This document shows positions 23,302 to 36,640 of a stretch of DNA of 38,119 bases, in pieces. The notes under the pieces were generated by a model. It was given only the letters and a program-made list of their open reading frames with translations, did not search any database and was not told the DNA's origin. Made by a program: the position numbers and the translations under genes. Positions within the stretch are counted from its first letter, which is position 1, and the number at the start of each line of letters is the position of its first letter. This DNA comes from an uncultured Bacteroidales bacterium (GTDB taxonomy: Bacteria > Bacteroidota > Bacteroidia > Bacteroidales > Bacteroidaceae), in assembly GCA_902778265.1 (NCBI GenBank), contig CACYXI010000021.1, positions 1 to 38,119 on the forward strand, given 5' to 3'.

Positions 23302-24324
23302 ATGGCAAAAGTAGTAACTTTGGGCGAAATAATGCTTCGTCTTTCTCCAAATGGTCAGGATCGTTTCATACAGACTGACATCTTCCGTATCATCCCAGGT
23401 GGTGGTGAGGCTAACGTGGCAATCAGTTGTGCCAATTATGGTCACGATGCTTATTTCGTTTCCAAGCTCCCTGCACATGAGATTGGTCAGATTGCTCTCA
23501 ACTCACTCCGCCGCTATGGTGTGAACACACAATACATTGCTCGTGGCGGTAATCGTGTTGGTCTTTACTATTGTGAGACAGGTGCTTCTATGCGCCCATC
23601 AAAGGTTATCTACGACCGTGCTAACTCTGCTATTGCTGAGGCTAATCCAGAAGATTTCGATTTCGATGCAATCATGGAAGGTGCTGACTGGTTCCACTGG
23701 TCTGGTATCACTCCTGCTATCTCTGATAAGGCTGCTGAGCTTACCAAGCTTGCTTGTGAGGCTGCAAAACGTCATGGAGTAACAGTTTCTGTTGACCTCA
23801 ACTTCCGTAAGAAACTTTGGACTTCAGAGAAGGCAATCTCTATCATGCGTCCTCTTATGAAGTATGTTGACGTATGTATCGGCAACGAGGAAGATGCAGA
23901 GCTTTGTCTCGGTTTCAAGCCAGATGCTGACGTAGAGGGTGGTGAGACAAATGCAGCCGGCTATGAGGGTATCTTTAAGCAGATGAAGGAGACATTCGGC
24001 TTCAAGTACGTTGTTTCTACTCTCCGTGAGTCTTTCTCTGCAACACACAATGGCTGGAAGGCTCTCATCTACGATGGTAAGGAGTTCTATCAGTCAAAGC
24101 GTTATGACGTAAACCCAATCATCGACCGTGTAGGTGGTGGTGACTCTTTCTCTGGTGGTCTTATCCATGGTCTTCTCACAAAGCCAAATCAGGGTGAGGC
24201 TCTTGAGTTCGCTGTAGCTGCATCTGCTCTCAAGCACACCATCAATGGTGACTATAACCTCGTTTCTGTTGCTGAGGTAGAGGCTCTCGCTGGTGGTTCT
24301 GCTAATGGTCGTGTACAACGTTAA
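23302..24324 (+). CDS. kdgK: 2-dehydro-3-deoxygluconokinase (PfkB family)
   Basis: 340 residues, standard for KDG kinase. PfkB signature parts are present: the N-terminal GGGEANVAISCANYG, the substrate-lid region, VSVDLNFRKKLW, and the C-terminal RVGGGDSFSGG with catalytic Asp281. It phosphorylates 2-dehydro-3-deoxygluconate with ATP to KDPG, taking over the product of UxaA. It is followed after 15 bases by the aldolase gene, so the two form one operon, read divergently from the regulator and uxaA. Codon use is strongly biased, suggesting high expression. Confidence 0.92.
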   Translation: MAKVVTLGEIMLRLSPNGQDRFIQTDIFRIIPGGGEANVAISCANYGHDAYFVSKLPAHEIGQIALNSLRRYGVNTQYIARGGNRVGLYYCETGASMRPSKVIYDRANSAIAEANPEDFDFDAIMEGADWFHWSGITPAISDKAAELTKLACEAAKRHGVTVSVDLNFRKKLWTSEKAISIMRPLMKYVDVCIGNEEDAELCLGFKPDADVEGGETNAAGYEGIFKQMKETFGFKYVVSTLRESFSATHNGWKALIYDGKEFYQSKRYDVNPIIDRVGGGDSFSGGLIHGLLTKPNQGEALEFAVAASALKHTINGDYNLVSVAEVEALAGGSANGRVQR

Positions 24325-24339
24325 TCGTTAATTAGAAAA

Positions 24340-25008
24340 ATGGCAAAATTTGATAAATTTCAGGTGATGGCGAAGATCGCCGAGGCACCTATGGTTCCTG
24401 TTTTCTACAACAAGGACGTTGAAGTTGCAAAGAATGTGGTTAAGGCATGCTACGAGGGTGGCGTTCGCGCATTCGAGTTCACTAACCGCGGTGACTTCGC
24501 TCAGGAGGTCTTTGCAGAACTCTCAAAGTTCGTTGCTAAGGAGTGCCCAGAAATGGCTCTCGGTATCGGCTCAGTTGTTGATGCTCCTACAGCAGCAATG
24601 TATATTCAGCTTGGTGCTAACTTCGTTGTAGGTCCACTCTTCAACCCTGATGTTGCTATTGTCTGCAACCGTCGTTGCGTGACATACTGCCCAGGTTGTC
24701 TCACACCATCTGAGATCGGTAAGGCACAGGAGGTTGGCTGCGACTTCACAAAGGTATTCCCAGGTGATGTTGTAGGTCCAAATCTCATCAAAGGTCTCAT
24801 GGCTCCAATGCCTTGGTCTAAGATCATGGTTACTGGCGGTGTTGCTCCTGAGAAGGAGAACCTTGAGAAGTGGTTTGCTGCAGGTGTATTCTGCGTAGGC
24901 ATGGGCTCAAAGCTCTTCCCAAAGGATAAGGTTGCAGCAGGTGACTGGCAGTATGTAACTGATAAGTGTAAGGAAGCACTTGGTTACTGCCTTGGTGCTC
25001 GTAAGTAA
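24340..25008 (+). CDS. eda: KDPG/KHG aldolase
   Basis: 222 residues, the usual length. The conserved catalytic glutamate is E46 (FEFTNRG) and the Schiff-base lysine is K138 (DFTKVFPGD). [15 protein letters not shown] and MVTGGV phosphate-binding parts follow. The enzyme splits 2-dehydro-3-deoxy-6-phosphogluconate into pyruvate and glyceraldehyde 3-phosphate, completing the route that starts with UxaA and KdgK. Second gene of the kdgK operon, closed by a strong terminator at 25041. Confidence 0.95.
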   Translation: MAKFDKFQVMAKIAEAPMVPVFYNKDVEVAKNVVKACYEGGVRAFEFTNRGDFAQEVFAELSKFVAKECPEMALGIGSVVDAPTAAMYIQLGANFVVGPLFNPDVAIVCNRRCVTYCPGCLTPSEIGKAQEVGCDFTKVFPGDVVGPNLIKGLMAPMPWSKIMVTGGVAPEKENLEKWFAAGVFCVGMGSKLFPKDKVAAGDWQYVTDKCKEALGYCLGARK

Positions 25009-25040
25009 TTAAGGATAGTCTTTTTTGACTGAACAACCAT

Positions 25041-25092
25041 AAAACTGGAATTCGGGGAGTCTATATGCTTGCCGAGGTTCCAGTTTTTTTTT
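25041..25092 (+). terminator. Terminator of the kdgK-eda operon
   Basis: AAAACTGGAA (25041-25050) pairs with TTCCAGTTTT, with a secondary CGG/CCG pair inside, followed by a run of T. Confidence 0.85.
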
Positions 25093-25100
25093 CTTTTTAG

Positions 25101-25154
25101 CCGGAAATATCGGAACAGCCGGAAATACCGGAATATCCGGATTATCCGGACCGA
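25101..25154 (+). repeat. Nine-base CCGGAAATA tandem repeat
   Basis: Six consecutive nine-base units starting at 25101: CCGGAAATA, TCGGAACAG, CCGGAAATA, CCGGAATAT, CCGGATTAT, CCGGACCGA. They end 12 bases before the start of the kinase-like gene and would lie in its leader. Confidence 0.75.
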
Positions 25155-25166
25155 AACAACATCTCT

Positions 25167-29695
<4,529 letters not shown>

Positions 29696-29704
29696 TTGAG
29701 GAAG

Positions 29705-29905
29705 TGTAAGGAGTACAAGGAGTACAAGACGATAGTATTTATCGTTAAAGGTTGAAGTGATGAAGGGTTGTTACTATCAAACCTTATTCCTTATTCCTTA
29801 TTCTTTTCATCTTTATTCTCACTAAGCCTTACTCCACCAACCCCTATTCCGTATAAGACATTCGTCTTGTACTCCTTGCACTCCTTATTACTCCTTGCAC
29901 TCCTT
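29705..29905. repeat. GGAGTACAA dispersed element, copy 2
   Basis: Same orientation and order as 18508-18709: GGAGTACAA words, GACGATAGTATTTATCGTTA, TTACTATCAAACCTTATTCC, CCCCTATTCCGTATAAGACA, TTCGTCTTGTACTCC and ACTCCTT words. It fills the junction between the two esterase genes and ends 13 bases before the next ATG. Confidence 0.8.
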
Positions 29906-29918
29906 TAAAACAAAAGAT

Positions 29919-30779
29919 ATGAAAAAGTATTTGTTATCCCTTTTTATGATGCTGTCAGCCATGAGTTCTATGGCGCAGATGATGCCAAAACCTATCGACA
30001 TCGACCTTTGGCAGAATGGACTGCCTAACAGTAATGGTATTGACAAGACACAGCCTTACAGCGATGAGACTCGTAACTTCAAGCCATCAATAAGAGTGTA
30101 CCTACCTTATGGTAATGAGACCAACAGAAAGGCGGTGCTCGTAATACCAGGCGGTGGCTACCGCGTCCTCTCTCTTGGTCAGGAGGGCTACGACTGGGCA
30201 ACGCATCTGATGAGCAGAGGCATCGTGACAATCGTATTGCGCTACAGAATGCCTAACGGCGTTACGGAAGTGCCTCTGAGCGATGCTACCGAGGCTATGC
30301 GACTGATTCGTGAGCACGCTGCCGAATGGAAGATAGATCCTAACAAGGTGGGAATCCTCGGTTCTTCTGCTGGTGGTCATATTGCTTCTACCATTGCTAC
30401 GCACAATCCACCAGAGACACGTCCTAACTTCCAGATTCTCTTCTATCCAGTTATCTCTATGGATAAGTCAATCACCCACATGGACTCTCACAACTGTCTT
30501 ATTGGCGAGAATGCCTCTCCTGAGTTGGAGCAGAAATACAGCAACCACCTTCAGGTAACGAAGGACACTCCTCCTGCAATCATAATGCTTGCCGATGATG
30601 ATTTCCTTGTTTCGCCTCTCAATTCTGCGGAATACTACATGGCTCTTCGCAAGGCTGGTGTAAAGGCTTCAATGCACGTTTATCCAAGTGGTGGTCACGG
30701 CTTTGGCTGTGGTGCTTATTTCAAGTATCATCACGAGATGATGCAGGAATTGTACAGTTGGTTGGAAACGATCAAGTAA
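29919..30779 (+). CDS. Secreted alpha/beta-hydrolase, acetylxylan-esterase-like
   Basis: 286 residues from the ATG at 29919; an upstream in-frame extension would derive from the repeat element and is rejected. Signal peptide MKKYLLSLFMMLSAMSSMAQ. Oxyanion motif VLVIPGGGYR, nucleophile S150 in GSSAGGH, acid within ADDDF (D226-D228), H260 in SGGHGFG: a complete catalytic triad of the BD-FAE/acetyl-esterase type common in Bacteroidetes hemicellulose clusters. It probably removes acetyl groups so that glycosidases can act. Flanked on both sides by copies of the GGAGTACAA element. Confidence 0.88.
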   Translation: MKKYLLSLFMMLSAMSSMAQMMPKPIDIDLWQNGLPNSNGIDKTQPYSDETRNFKPSIRVYLPYGNETNRKAVLVIPGGGYRVLSLGQEGYDWATHLMSRGIVTIVLRYRMPNGVTEVPLSDATEAMRLIREHAAEWKIDPNKVGILGSSAGGHIASTIATHNPPETRPNFQILFYPVISMDKSITHMDSHNCLIGENASPELEQKYSNHLQVTKDTPPAIIMLADDDFLVSPLNSAEYYMALRKAGVKASMHVYPSGGHGFGCGAYFKYHHEMMQELYSWLETIK

Positions 30780-30780
30780 A

Positions 30781-30899
30781 CTTAGTAAGGTGGAATAAGG
30801 TTCGGTGGAATAAAGAATAAGGTTTGATAGTAGTAAATTCTGCGAGAAATACTATCGTCTTGTACTCCTTACTACTCCTTGTGCTCCTTATTACTCCTT
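30781..30899. repeat. GGAGTACAA dispersed element, partial copy 3 in reverse
   Basis: The order is reversed relative to copies 1 and 2: AATAAGGTTTGATAGTAGTA, then AATACTATCGTCTTGTACTC and ACTCCTT words. About 120 bases, lacking the outer left arm. Confidence 0.7.
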
Positions 30900-30995
30900 T
30901 TTAAAAAAAATTAGAAAAAAATCTGTTTGCATTAAACGAATGGATTTTTTTTTCGTCTATAGGCATAGTAATAACTAAATGAATTTCGAGAATAA

Positions 30996-33539
30996 ATGAA
31001 CAAAACCTATTTGCTGCCATTAGCTTTGACATGTTTTGGCGCATTGCCATCCAACGGACAACAGTTGAAACTCAACGACAATGAGTATTTTGAACGTCAG
31101 GGAATTAACATCCTTGTGTTCAACAATAGTTTTAATGGCGGTTTCAACGATGAGAAAAACTCTGGTATAGAACTTATACAGCATGGCGTTCGCGTTGCGC
31201 AGGGTGGGGCGATACGATTGAGTAATGCCCCAGAGCAATGGGATCTTGTACCCAAGATGGTGAGCCGAAAGGTGAATAAGGAACGCAATGAGGTAGAGGT
31301 TGTGCTCCGATACGATGACTATGATTTTGAAAGCAGGGTTGTAGTGACAGGTGAGGGCGAGAGTGCAAGAATTGAAGTATATCTCGACAAGCCTGTTCCT
31401 ACTTTCCTTGAAGGCAAAGCTGGTTTCAACATGGAGTTCCTTCCTTCGCAATACTGGCTCAAGACGTTCGTTATGGATGGCAGACTGAACCGACTGCCAC
31501 GCTATGCCGTTGGCGATACATATACTCTTCCTAACTCGGAAAAACCAAGACAGTTCAAGGGGTTCAAGACCTATGATGATCGCGGAACAAACTCTTTTGT
31601 GGAACTGAAACCATTTGAGAAGGGTAGGGAGGTTATTCTTTCTTCTGACTCGCCAGAGCGAATGGTGAAGGTTACGTCAGATGTGGAGATGGGACTCTTC
31701 GATGGTCGTCTGCTTGCGCAGAACGGATGGTATGTGCTGCATAGCGACCTTCCCGCAGGCAAGACTGGAAAGGTAATAACATGGACGGTGAATCCGCACG
31801 CTATACCTAACTGGGTACGTGACCCTAATATAGGGTTTAGTCAAGTGGGATATACTCCATCCCAACCAAAGGTGGCGGTGATAGAATTGGATAAGAACTA
31901 CCCTTCTACACCACAGGCTTCGCTTTACAGAATTGATAATGACGGAAAAGAAAGCGTAGCCTTGACCGCGAATGTCACGACTTGGGGTAACTTCTTTAAA
32001 TACAACTACGTAAAGTTTGATTTCTCAAGTATTACTGAGGCAGGCGTCTATTACATAAAATACGGTGACACCAAGTCGGATAACTTCATAATAAACGATA
32101 ATGTTTATGACAAGATAACGGATGCAACAACCGATGTGTGGGTACCTATCCACATGAATCACATGACGGTGAACGAGGGCTACCGCATCTGGCACGGAGA
32201 ACCTTTCAAGGAAGGGTATCTCCAAGCACCAGAGAGTGACCACTTCGACCTACATTCGCAGGGAGCTTCGACCGATACTAAGTACAAGCCTTACGAGTTG
32301 ATTCCGGGACTCAACATCGGCGGTTTCTTCGATGCAGGCGACTTTGACATAGAGACTGGCTCTAACATCAACGTGGTACAGAATTTCGTACGTACTTGGG
32401 AGCTGTTCCGCTCTGATCGCGATGTGACATTCGTTAGCCAAAAACAGAGGTATGTGGATCTGCATCGCCCCGACGGAGTACCTGATTTGCTCCAATTCAT
32501 CGAGCACGGTACCTTGAACCTTGTGGCACAGGCAGAGAACATAGGACACATGGCACAGACGCTCTCCAACTCCGTTCTCGACAACTACCATCATCTGGGG
32601 GATGCAGCATCGATAACAGACGGCTTGCACTACGACCCATCGCTAAAGCCATACGAGGTTTCGGAGGATGGCAAACGTAGCGGTACTCCCGATGATATGT
32701 GGGCATTTACCACGCGCAATCCGATGCTCGATTTCCGCGCAGCCACCATGTTTGCTTCTGCAAGCAACGCGCTAAAGGGCTATAACGACGCACTTGCCGA
32801 GCGTGCCTTGACACAGTCAAAGCGACTTATGGCAGAGGCTGAGGAGCTGATGAAGCAGCGCAAGGACAGAAAGATACAGGGCGAGTATGACAGTTTGGCG
32901 TTGAGAGGATTCGGTGACATGGCTGCCGCGCTTATGCTCTATGGCGCAACGCACGAAAAGCAGTATCTCGATAAATTCGAGGGAATGATATGGAAAGCGC
33001 TCGATATGAACGTGAATTTCTCTATTCAGACTGCCCTTGATGCCATTCCCTACATGGACGAGAAATACAGGAAGAAGTTGATTCCGTATGTTCAGAAGTA
33101 TAAGGAATACATTGACGGTCTTGACAAAGACAATCCGTATGGAGTGCCACTTGGTAGGGCTAACTGGGCAGGAAACTCGATGATTGCATCGTTCGGCACT
33201 ACCGTATGCTTTGCGCATAAGTACTATCCCGAGATTATCGGCAAGGATTATATCTTCCGTGCTGCAAACTATCTCTTCGGCTGTCATCCATACCACAACT
33301 ACTCATTCGTAGCTACATTGGGTGCAGCACGTCCGAAGAAGGTGTTCTACGGCAATAATAGGGCTGATTTCTCGTTTATTCCAGGCAATATGGCTCCTGG
33401 TGTTCTCTTCCGTAAGCCAGACCATTTCGAGAACTACGATGACTGGCCATTCCTTTGGGGACAGAACGAGGGAACTATTGCTGGTAACACTCAATACGTG
33501 ATATTTGGATCTGCTCTGAAAAGTATGATAAATAAATGA
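30996..33539 (+). CDS. GH9 endoglucanase-like glycoside hydrolase with N-terminal extension
   Basis: 847 residues with a short signal peptide (MNKTYLLPLALTCFGALPSNG). Residues ~20-275 are a beta-rich region of unknown class. Residues ~285-380 form the Ig-like CelD_N domain (IGFSQVGYTPSQPKVAVIEL...AGVYYIKYGD). The (alpha/alpha)6 GH9 domain follows with GGFFDAGDFD (D446, D449, the base pair of Asp residues), DGVPDLL, LFGCHPYHNYSFV and the general acid E825 in WGQNEGTIAG. GH9 enzymes cut beta-1,4-glucans including cellulose, mixed-linkage glucan and xyloglucan. With the two preceding esterases it forms a secreted polysaccharide-degrading set; no SusC/SusD pair is present. Confidence 0.92.
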   Translation: MNKTYLLPLALTCFGALPSNGQQLKLNDNEYFERQGINILVFNNSFNGGFNDEKNSGIELIQHGVRVAQGGAIRLSNAPEQWDLVPKMVSRKVNKERNEVEVVLRYDDYDFESRVVVTGEGESARIEVYLDKPVPTFLEGKAGFNMEFLPSQYWLKTFVMDGRLNRLPRYAVGDTYTLPNSEKPRQFKGFKTYDDRGTNSFVELKPFEKGREVILSSDSPERMVKVTSDVEMGLFDGRLLAQNGWYVLHSDLPAGKTGKVITWTVNPHAIPNWVRDPNIGFSQVGYTPSQPKVAVIELDKNYPSTPQASLYRIDNDGKESVALTANVTTWGNFFKYNYVKFDFSSITEAGVYYIKYGDTKSDNFIINDNVYDKITDATTDVWVPIHMNHMTVNEGYRIWHGEPFKEGYLQAPESDHFDLHSQGASTDTKYKPYELIPGLNIGGFFDAGDFDIETGSNINVVQNFVRTWELFRSDRDVTFVSQKQRYVDLHRPDGVPDLLQFIEHGTLNLVAQAENIGHMAQTLSNSVLDNYHHLGDAASITDGLHYDPSLKPYEVSEDGKRSGTPDDMWAFTTRNPMLDFRAATMFASASNALKGYNDALAERALTQSKRLMAEAEELMKQRKDRKIQGEYDSLALRGFGDMAAALMLYGATHEKQYLDKFEGMIWKALDMNVNFSIQTALDAIPYMDEKYRKKLIPYVQKYKEYIDGLDKDNPYGVPLGRANWAGNSMIASFGTTVCFAHKYYPEIIGKDYIFRAANYLFGCHPYHNYSFVATLGAARPKKVFYGNNRADFSFIPGNMAPGVLFRKPDHFENYDDWPFLWGQNEGTIAGNTQYVIFGSALKSMINK

Positions 33540-33633
33540 TGTTTCGCAAGCTACACTTGTACTCCAAAAACTGAGCAAGCTGTAAACGTGCTTGAATTAG
33601 GAAAAATTAAAGTTGGTTTTATGATTTCGTTTG

Positions 33634-33664
33634 GGCCCTTCTCCCTTTGGGAGGGGGCTTTTTG
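33634..33664 (+). terminator. Terminator of the GH9 gene
   Basis: GCCC-CTCCC pairs with GGGAG-GGGC around TTT, followed by TTTTTG. Confidence 0.8.
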
Positions 33665-33760
33665 TTAAATAATTGCAATTCAGATGTTATAATTTGCATG
33701 AAATCGCGGTTTTATCGAATATTTTTTGCGAAAAAATATAGTTTATTTAAGATTTTTTTG

Positions 33761-33768
33761 TACCTTTG
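33761..33768 (+). promoter_or_regulatory. -7 box of the small lipoprotein gene
   Basis: TACCTTTG, 23 bases before the ATG at 33792. Confidence 0.6.
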
Positions 33769-33791
33769 CAAAAACTTAAAAATTGCAAACA

Positions 33792-34268
33792 ATGAGAAAA
33801 ATCAAATATATTCTCGCTTTTGTTTTGACTCTCGTACTTACAAATGTTTTTCTAACATCCTGCCACAATGACGACAAATCAGAGCCTGTCATTGATCAAA
33901 GGCTTGTGGGTACATGGGTGTCTCTGGATAACAAGAAAGACTTTCACGAGGAAATAGAATTTCAGGCTGACGGAAAAGTTACATCTACTCTATATGCCAA
34001 CAGAAAAGCCTTGGATGTAAGGTTTGTAGATGCTGATGGTGTATGCCATAAGGTGAAGGGTAACTTCTGCGCGGAAAACGACTATGTGAAGCTTTCCAAG
34101 GTTCAGGTGTATGACTATGAGGAGTATCACGACTGGCGATGGCATGGTCTGGAGGTTCTGGAGAATGTGGCAGATATGAACTATCTCATGCAGGCACGCT
34201 ATTCACTAACGACAGGTTGTGATACGTTGGTACTGGATGACAACGTGTATATAAGAAAAATAAAGTAA
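33792..34268 (+). CDS. Small lipoprotein, lipocalin-like
   Basis: 158 residues from ATG 33792, chosen because it directly opens the signal MRKIKYILAFVLTLVL and lies behind a -7 box. The lipobox LTSC places the lipidated cysteine at residue 24, followed by charged HNDDKSE (a surface-export-like start). The mature part begins LVGTWVSLDN...EEIEFQADGKVTST, the pattern of Bacteroidetes lipocalin-like domains (a GxW followed by alternating strands). Function unknown; likely an outer-membrane-anchored small beta-barrel binding a hydrophobic ligand. Single gene with its own promoter and terminator. Confidence 0.75.
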   Translation: MRKIKYILAFVLTLVLTNVFLTSCHNDDKSEPVIDQRLVGTWVSLDNKKDFHEEIEFQADGKVTSTLYANRKALDVRFVDADGVCHKVKGNFCAENDYVKLSKVQVYDYEEYHDWRWHGLEVLENVADMNYLMQARYSLTTGCDTLVLDDNVYIRKIK

Positions 34269-34288
34269 GCATTTTTTCATCATAAATC

Positions 34289-34316
34289 AATAAGCCCCTT
34301 CTGGGGGCTTTATTGT
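34289..34316 (+). terminator. Terminator of the small lipoprotein gene
   Basis: AATAAGCCCC pairs with GGGGCTTTATT around TTCTG, followed by GTTT. Confidence 0.85.
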
Positions 34317-34392
34317 TTATATTAAACCTTAATGAACTTCAAACGTATAATAAGACAGAATACACTAAAACTAAATATCTAATAAAGTAAAT

Positions 34393-35217
34393 ATGAAGAA
34401 AAAGACATTATTATTCGGTGCAATAGCTGCACTTATGGCTTGTACTGCCAAACAGGCACAGGCAGCAGGCAAGTCTCATTCACTCGTTGTGTATTATTCT
34501 CAGTCAGGTACTACAGAGAAGGTTGCAAATATCATTCAGAAAAAAACTGGTGCTGACATAGAGCGCATAGAGCCTGTAAGTCCATACTCAGGTGATATGG
34601 GTGCGATAGCAGGTGCATTTATGGGAGAGCGTCGGAGTGGTAAGTTCCGCGACCTCAAGCCAATGAAGGCAAAGGTAGCTGACTATGACACCCTCTATGT
34701 AGGCTATCCTATCTGGATGGGTACTTGTGCGGCTCCTATCCATAGTTTCGTAAAGGCAAACAATCTCAAGGGCAAGGTCGTTATTCCCTTCTGCACATTC
34801 GGAAGTGGTGGCAATACAAGTATCGCTGATCTAAAGACTGCATTGCCTGAAAGCAAGATTTCGTCTTCATGGTATGGTGTAAGAACTGCTCGTGTAGATA
34901 AGGCTGAAGGTGAGGTTGAGACTTTCCTCATCAACCTCGGTGTGCTGAAGGGCGAGAAGAAGACACTCCCTGCATTCTCTGCGCAACATGCCGTTTCTGC
35001 CGATGAAAAGGCGATTTTCGACAAGGCTTGTGGCGATTATCCTATGCCATTAGGTACTCCTTCAACCGTAGGCTCACGTTCTCTCGACAATGCTACTGAG
35101 TATCTGTTCACTTGCAATAGCAAGGATATGCAGGGTAGGGAGAGCAAGCAACTCATCTATGTAATCAAGGGTAACGCAGAGGGTAGCGTGCCGGAGTTTA
35201 CGCAGGTGGAAAGGTAA
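34393..35217 (+). CDS. Exported flavodoxin-like protein (probable lipoprotein)
   Basis: 274 residues. The N-terminus MKKKTLLFGAIAALMAC fits a lipobox LMAC with Cys17; cleavage after AQA (~24) is an alternative. The flavodoxin domain starts at SLVVYYSQSGTTEKVANII (FMN phosphate loop S36-T41), then ADYDTLYVGYPIWMG and IPFCTFGSGGN (FMN ring-binding loops) to about residue 185. A ~90-residue tail (AFSAQHAVSADEKAIF...YVIKGNAEGSVPEF) is extra. Flavodoxin-type proteins carry electrons through FMN and are normally cytoplasmic; here the export signal places it in the envelope. Partner unknown; the nitroreductase two genes on is another flavin protein. The family resembles the flavodoxin_4 type. Confidence 0.85.
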   Translation: MKKKTLLFGAIAALMACTAKQAQAAGKSHSLVVYYSQSGTTEKVANIIQKKTGADIERIEPVSPYSGDMGAIAGAFMGERRSGKFRDLKPMKAKVADYDTLYVGYPIWMGTCAAPIHSFVKANNLKGKVVIPFCTFGSGGNTSIADLKTALPESKISSSWYGVRTARVDKAEGEVETFLINLGVLKGEKKTLPAFSAQHAVSADEKAIFDKACGDYPMPLGTPSTVGSRSLDNATEYLFTCNSKDMQGRESKQLIYVIKGNAEGSVPEFTQVER

Positions 35218-35221
35218 AGAC

Positions 35222-35357
35222 ATTTACTATTTGACAATTTACTATGTACTATTTATTTACTATTGGCTTAATGTACAATTTCTCATAAGCGAGAAAAAAT
35301 AGTAAATATATCAAAATAGTAAATAAATAGTACATAGTAAATAGCTAAATAGTAAAT
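35222..35357. repeat. 43-bp long inverted repeat between convergent genes
   Basis: 35222-35264 and 35315-35357 are reverse complements over 43 bases with about three differences, made of TTTACTAT/TAGTAAAT words. The right arm includes the first base of the stop codon of the minus-strand esterase (35357-35359). Confidence 0.8.
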
Positions 35358-35986
35358 TACAGATGGCTGATTATCCACGCCGCCCCCTTCGCTTTTCTCA
35401 TCTCTATCTCATTGAAATGCCCACCCTCATTCCATTCAAGGATGCAATGGTCGGTGCCTAACTGCGCTTCATGACGCTTATGCTGAAGCCTAACCCTGTC
35501 ACCGATAATGCAGAAAGGCTGCTTGCGAGTACATTCCTCCTTGTTGCCAAGACTCATATAGGCATACTTTACCTTTAGCGGATGTGCATCAGCATACTCG
35601 TTCCATCCTTCCATCCATAGTGAAGGAGAACCGGCAAACACAGCGTCAAAGGCATCTGTGCGAGTAACGCTCCAAAGTGCGAAGAGACCACCAAGCGAAT
35701 AACCGCCGAGAATCAGACGGAGAGGGTGTATATTGTCTTTAATGTAAGGCAATAAAGTTCTTTCGAGATACAGGTATGTATCTTCCGCACCAGTAGGACG
35801 AAGGTCAGCCTCAGTAACCTCAAATGCCACCATACAGAATGGCACAGACGACATCTCGGAGATAAGTCGGCACTCATCCTCTATCAGCAATCGCTCAAAC
35901 TCCCCAAGGGGCTTTACGATTACCGTTACCTCGCTTTGTTTCTCACCAATAATATGACAGTTTCTGCCACCAATTTCTATAATCAT
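35357..35986 (-). CDS. Alpha/beta-hydrolase, putative esterase (esterase-D-like)
   Basis: 209 residues from the ATG at 35986; longer upstream frame overlaps the nitroreductase gene and is rejected. No signal peptide. The fold motifs are LRLILGGYSLGGLFALW with nucleophile S97, FDAVFAGSPSLWMEGW, YMSLGNKEE and H190 in EGGHFNE. This matches the putative esterase family that includes siderophore esterases and S-formylglutathione hydrolases; substrate cannot be read. The catalytic core is complete but the N-terminal ~45 residues are short compared with many family members. Its start codon faces that of the nitroreductase gene with one base between. Confidence 0.78.
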   Translation of the reverse strand: MIIEIGGRNCHIIGEKQSEVTVIVKPLGEFERLLIEDECRLISEMSSVPFCMVAFEVTEADLRPTGAEDTYLYLERTLLPYIKDNIHPLRLILGGYSLGGLFALWSVTRTDAFDAVFAGSPSLWMEGWNEYADAHPLKVKYAYMSLGNKEECTRKQPFCIIGDRVRLQHKRHEAQLGTDHCILEWNEGGHFNEIEMRKAKGAAWIISHL

Positions 35987-35987
35987 T

Positions 35988-36536
35988 ATGAATAAGACTA
36001 TTGAAGATATCATTTCACGCCGTAGCGTGAAGAAATACCTCGACAAGCCTGTACCTATGGAACTTGTCGAGGAAGTTGTTAAGGCTGGCACTTACGCCCC
36101 TTCAGGAATGAACAAGCAGTCGGCTATCATCCTTGCCGTAACTAACAAGGAGATGCGTGACCGTCTTAGTCGTCTGAACCTCCAGCTTGTAATAAACAGG
36201 AATCTCAGCACCTCATCAGGGCATAATGATCCTTTCTATGGTGCTCCCGTCGTGCTCGTGGTTCTTGCACGTAAGGATGTCGGCACACGCATCTATGACG
36301 GTTCACTCGTAATGGAGAACATGATGATTGCAGCCAACAGTCTTGGACTTGGCTCTTGCTGGATTCATCGTGCAAAGGAGAGCTTTGAAACGGAAGAGGG
36401 CAAGCAAATCCTTCGTGAACTTGGAATAACCGATGAATACGAAGGTATTGGCAACTGCATCCTCGGATATACAGCTCCTGATGCCCTTAAGCCACAGAAT
36501 CCACGAAAAGACGACTATGTGGTGTGGGTGAGGTAA
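35988..36536 (+). CDS. Nitroreductase-family flavin oxidoreductase
   Basis: 182 residues, typical for the small clade. The N-terminal ISRRSVKKYLDKPVP is the FMN phosphate-binding start; AGTYAPSGMNKQS follows, then GAPVVLVVLARKD, and the C-terminal GLGSCWIHRA and IGNCILGY motifs of FMN-dependent NAD(P)H oxidoreductases. Works in the cytoplasm as a dimer; the natural acceptor (quinones, nitro compounds, others) is unknown. There is no room for a promoter or leader between it and the divergent esterase, so its promoter must lie within that gene. A long inverted repeat ends the unit. Confidence 0.92.
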   Translation: MNKTIEDIISRRSVKKYLDKPVPMELVEEVVKAGTYAPSGMNKQSAIILAVTNKEMRDRLSRLNLQLVINRNLSTSSGHNDPFYGAPVVLVVLARKDVGTRIYDGSLVMENMMIAANSLGLGSCWIHRAKESFETEEGKQILRELGITDEYEGIGNCILGYTAPDALKPQNPRKDDYVVWVR

Positions 36537-36543
36537 ATTTTTA

Positions 36544-36640
36544 AATGAAAAATGAAAAGTGAAAAATACAGATTACCTTTTTCGCGAAAAATAAAGCGAA
36601 TGAAACTAACTTGTATTTTTCATTTTTCACTTTTCATTTT
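36544..36640. repeat. Long inverted repeat, GTGAAAAAT words
   Basis: 36544-36569 and 36613-36640 are reverse complements over ~25 bases with two differences. The right arm contains the stop codon of the DUF1294 gene (36634-36636). It probably serves as terminator for both convergent units. Confidence 0.75.
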
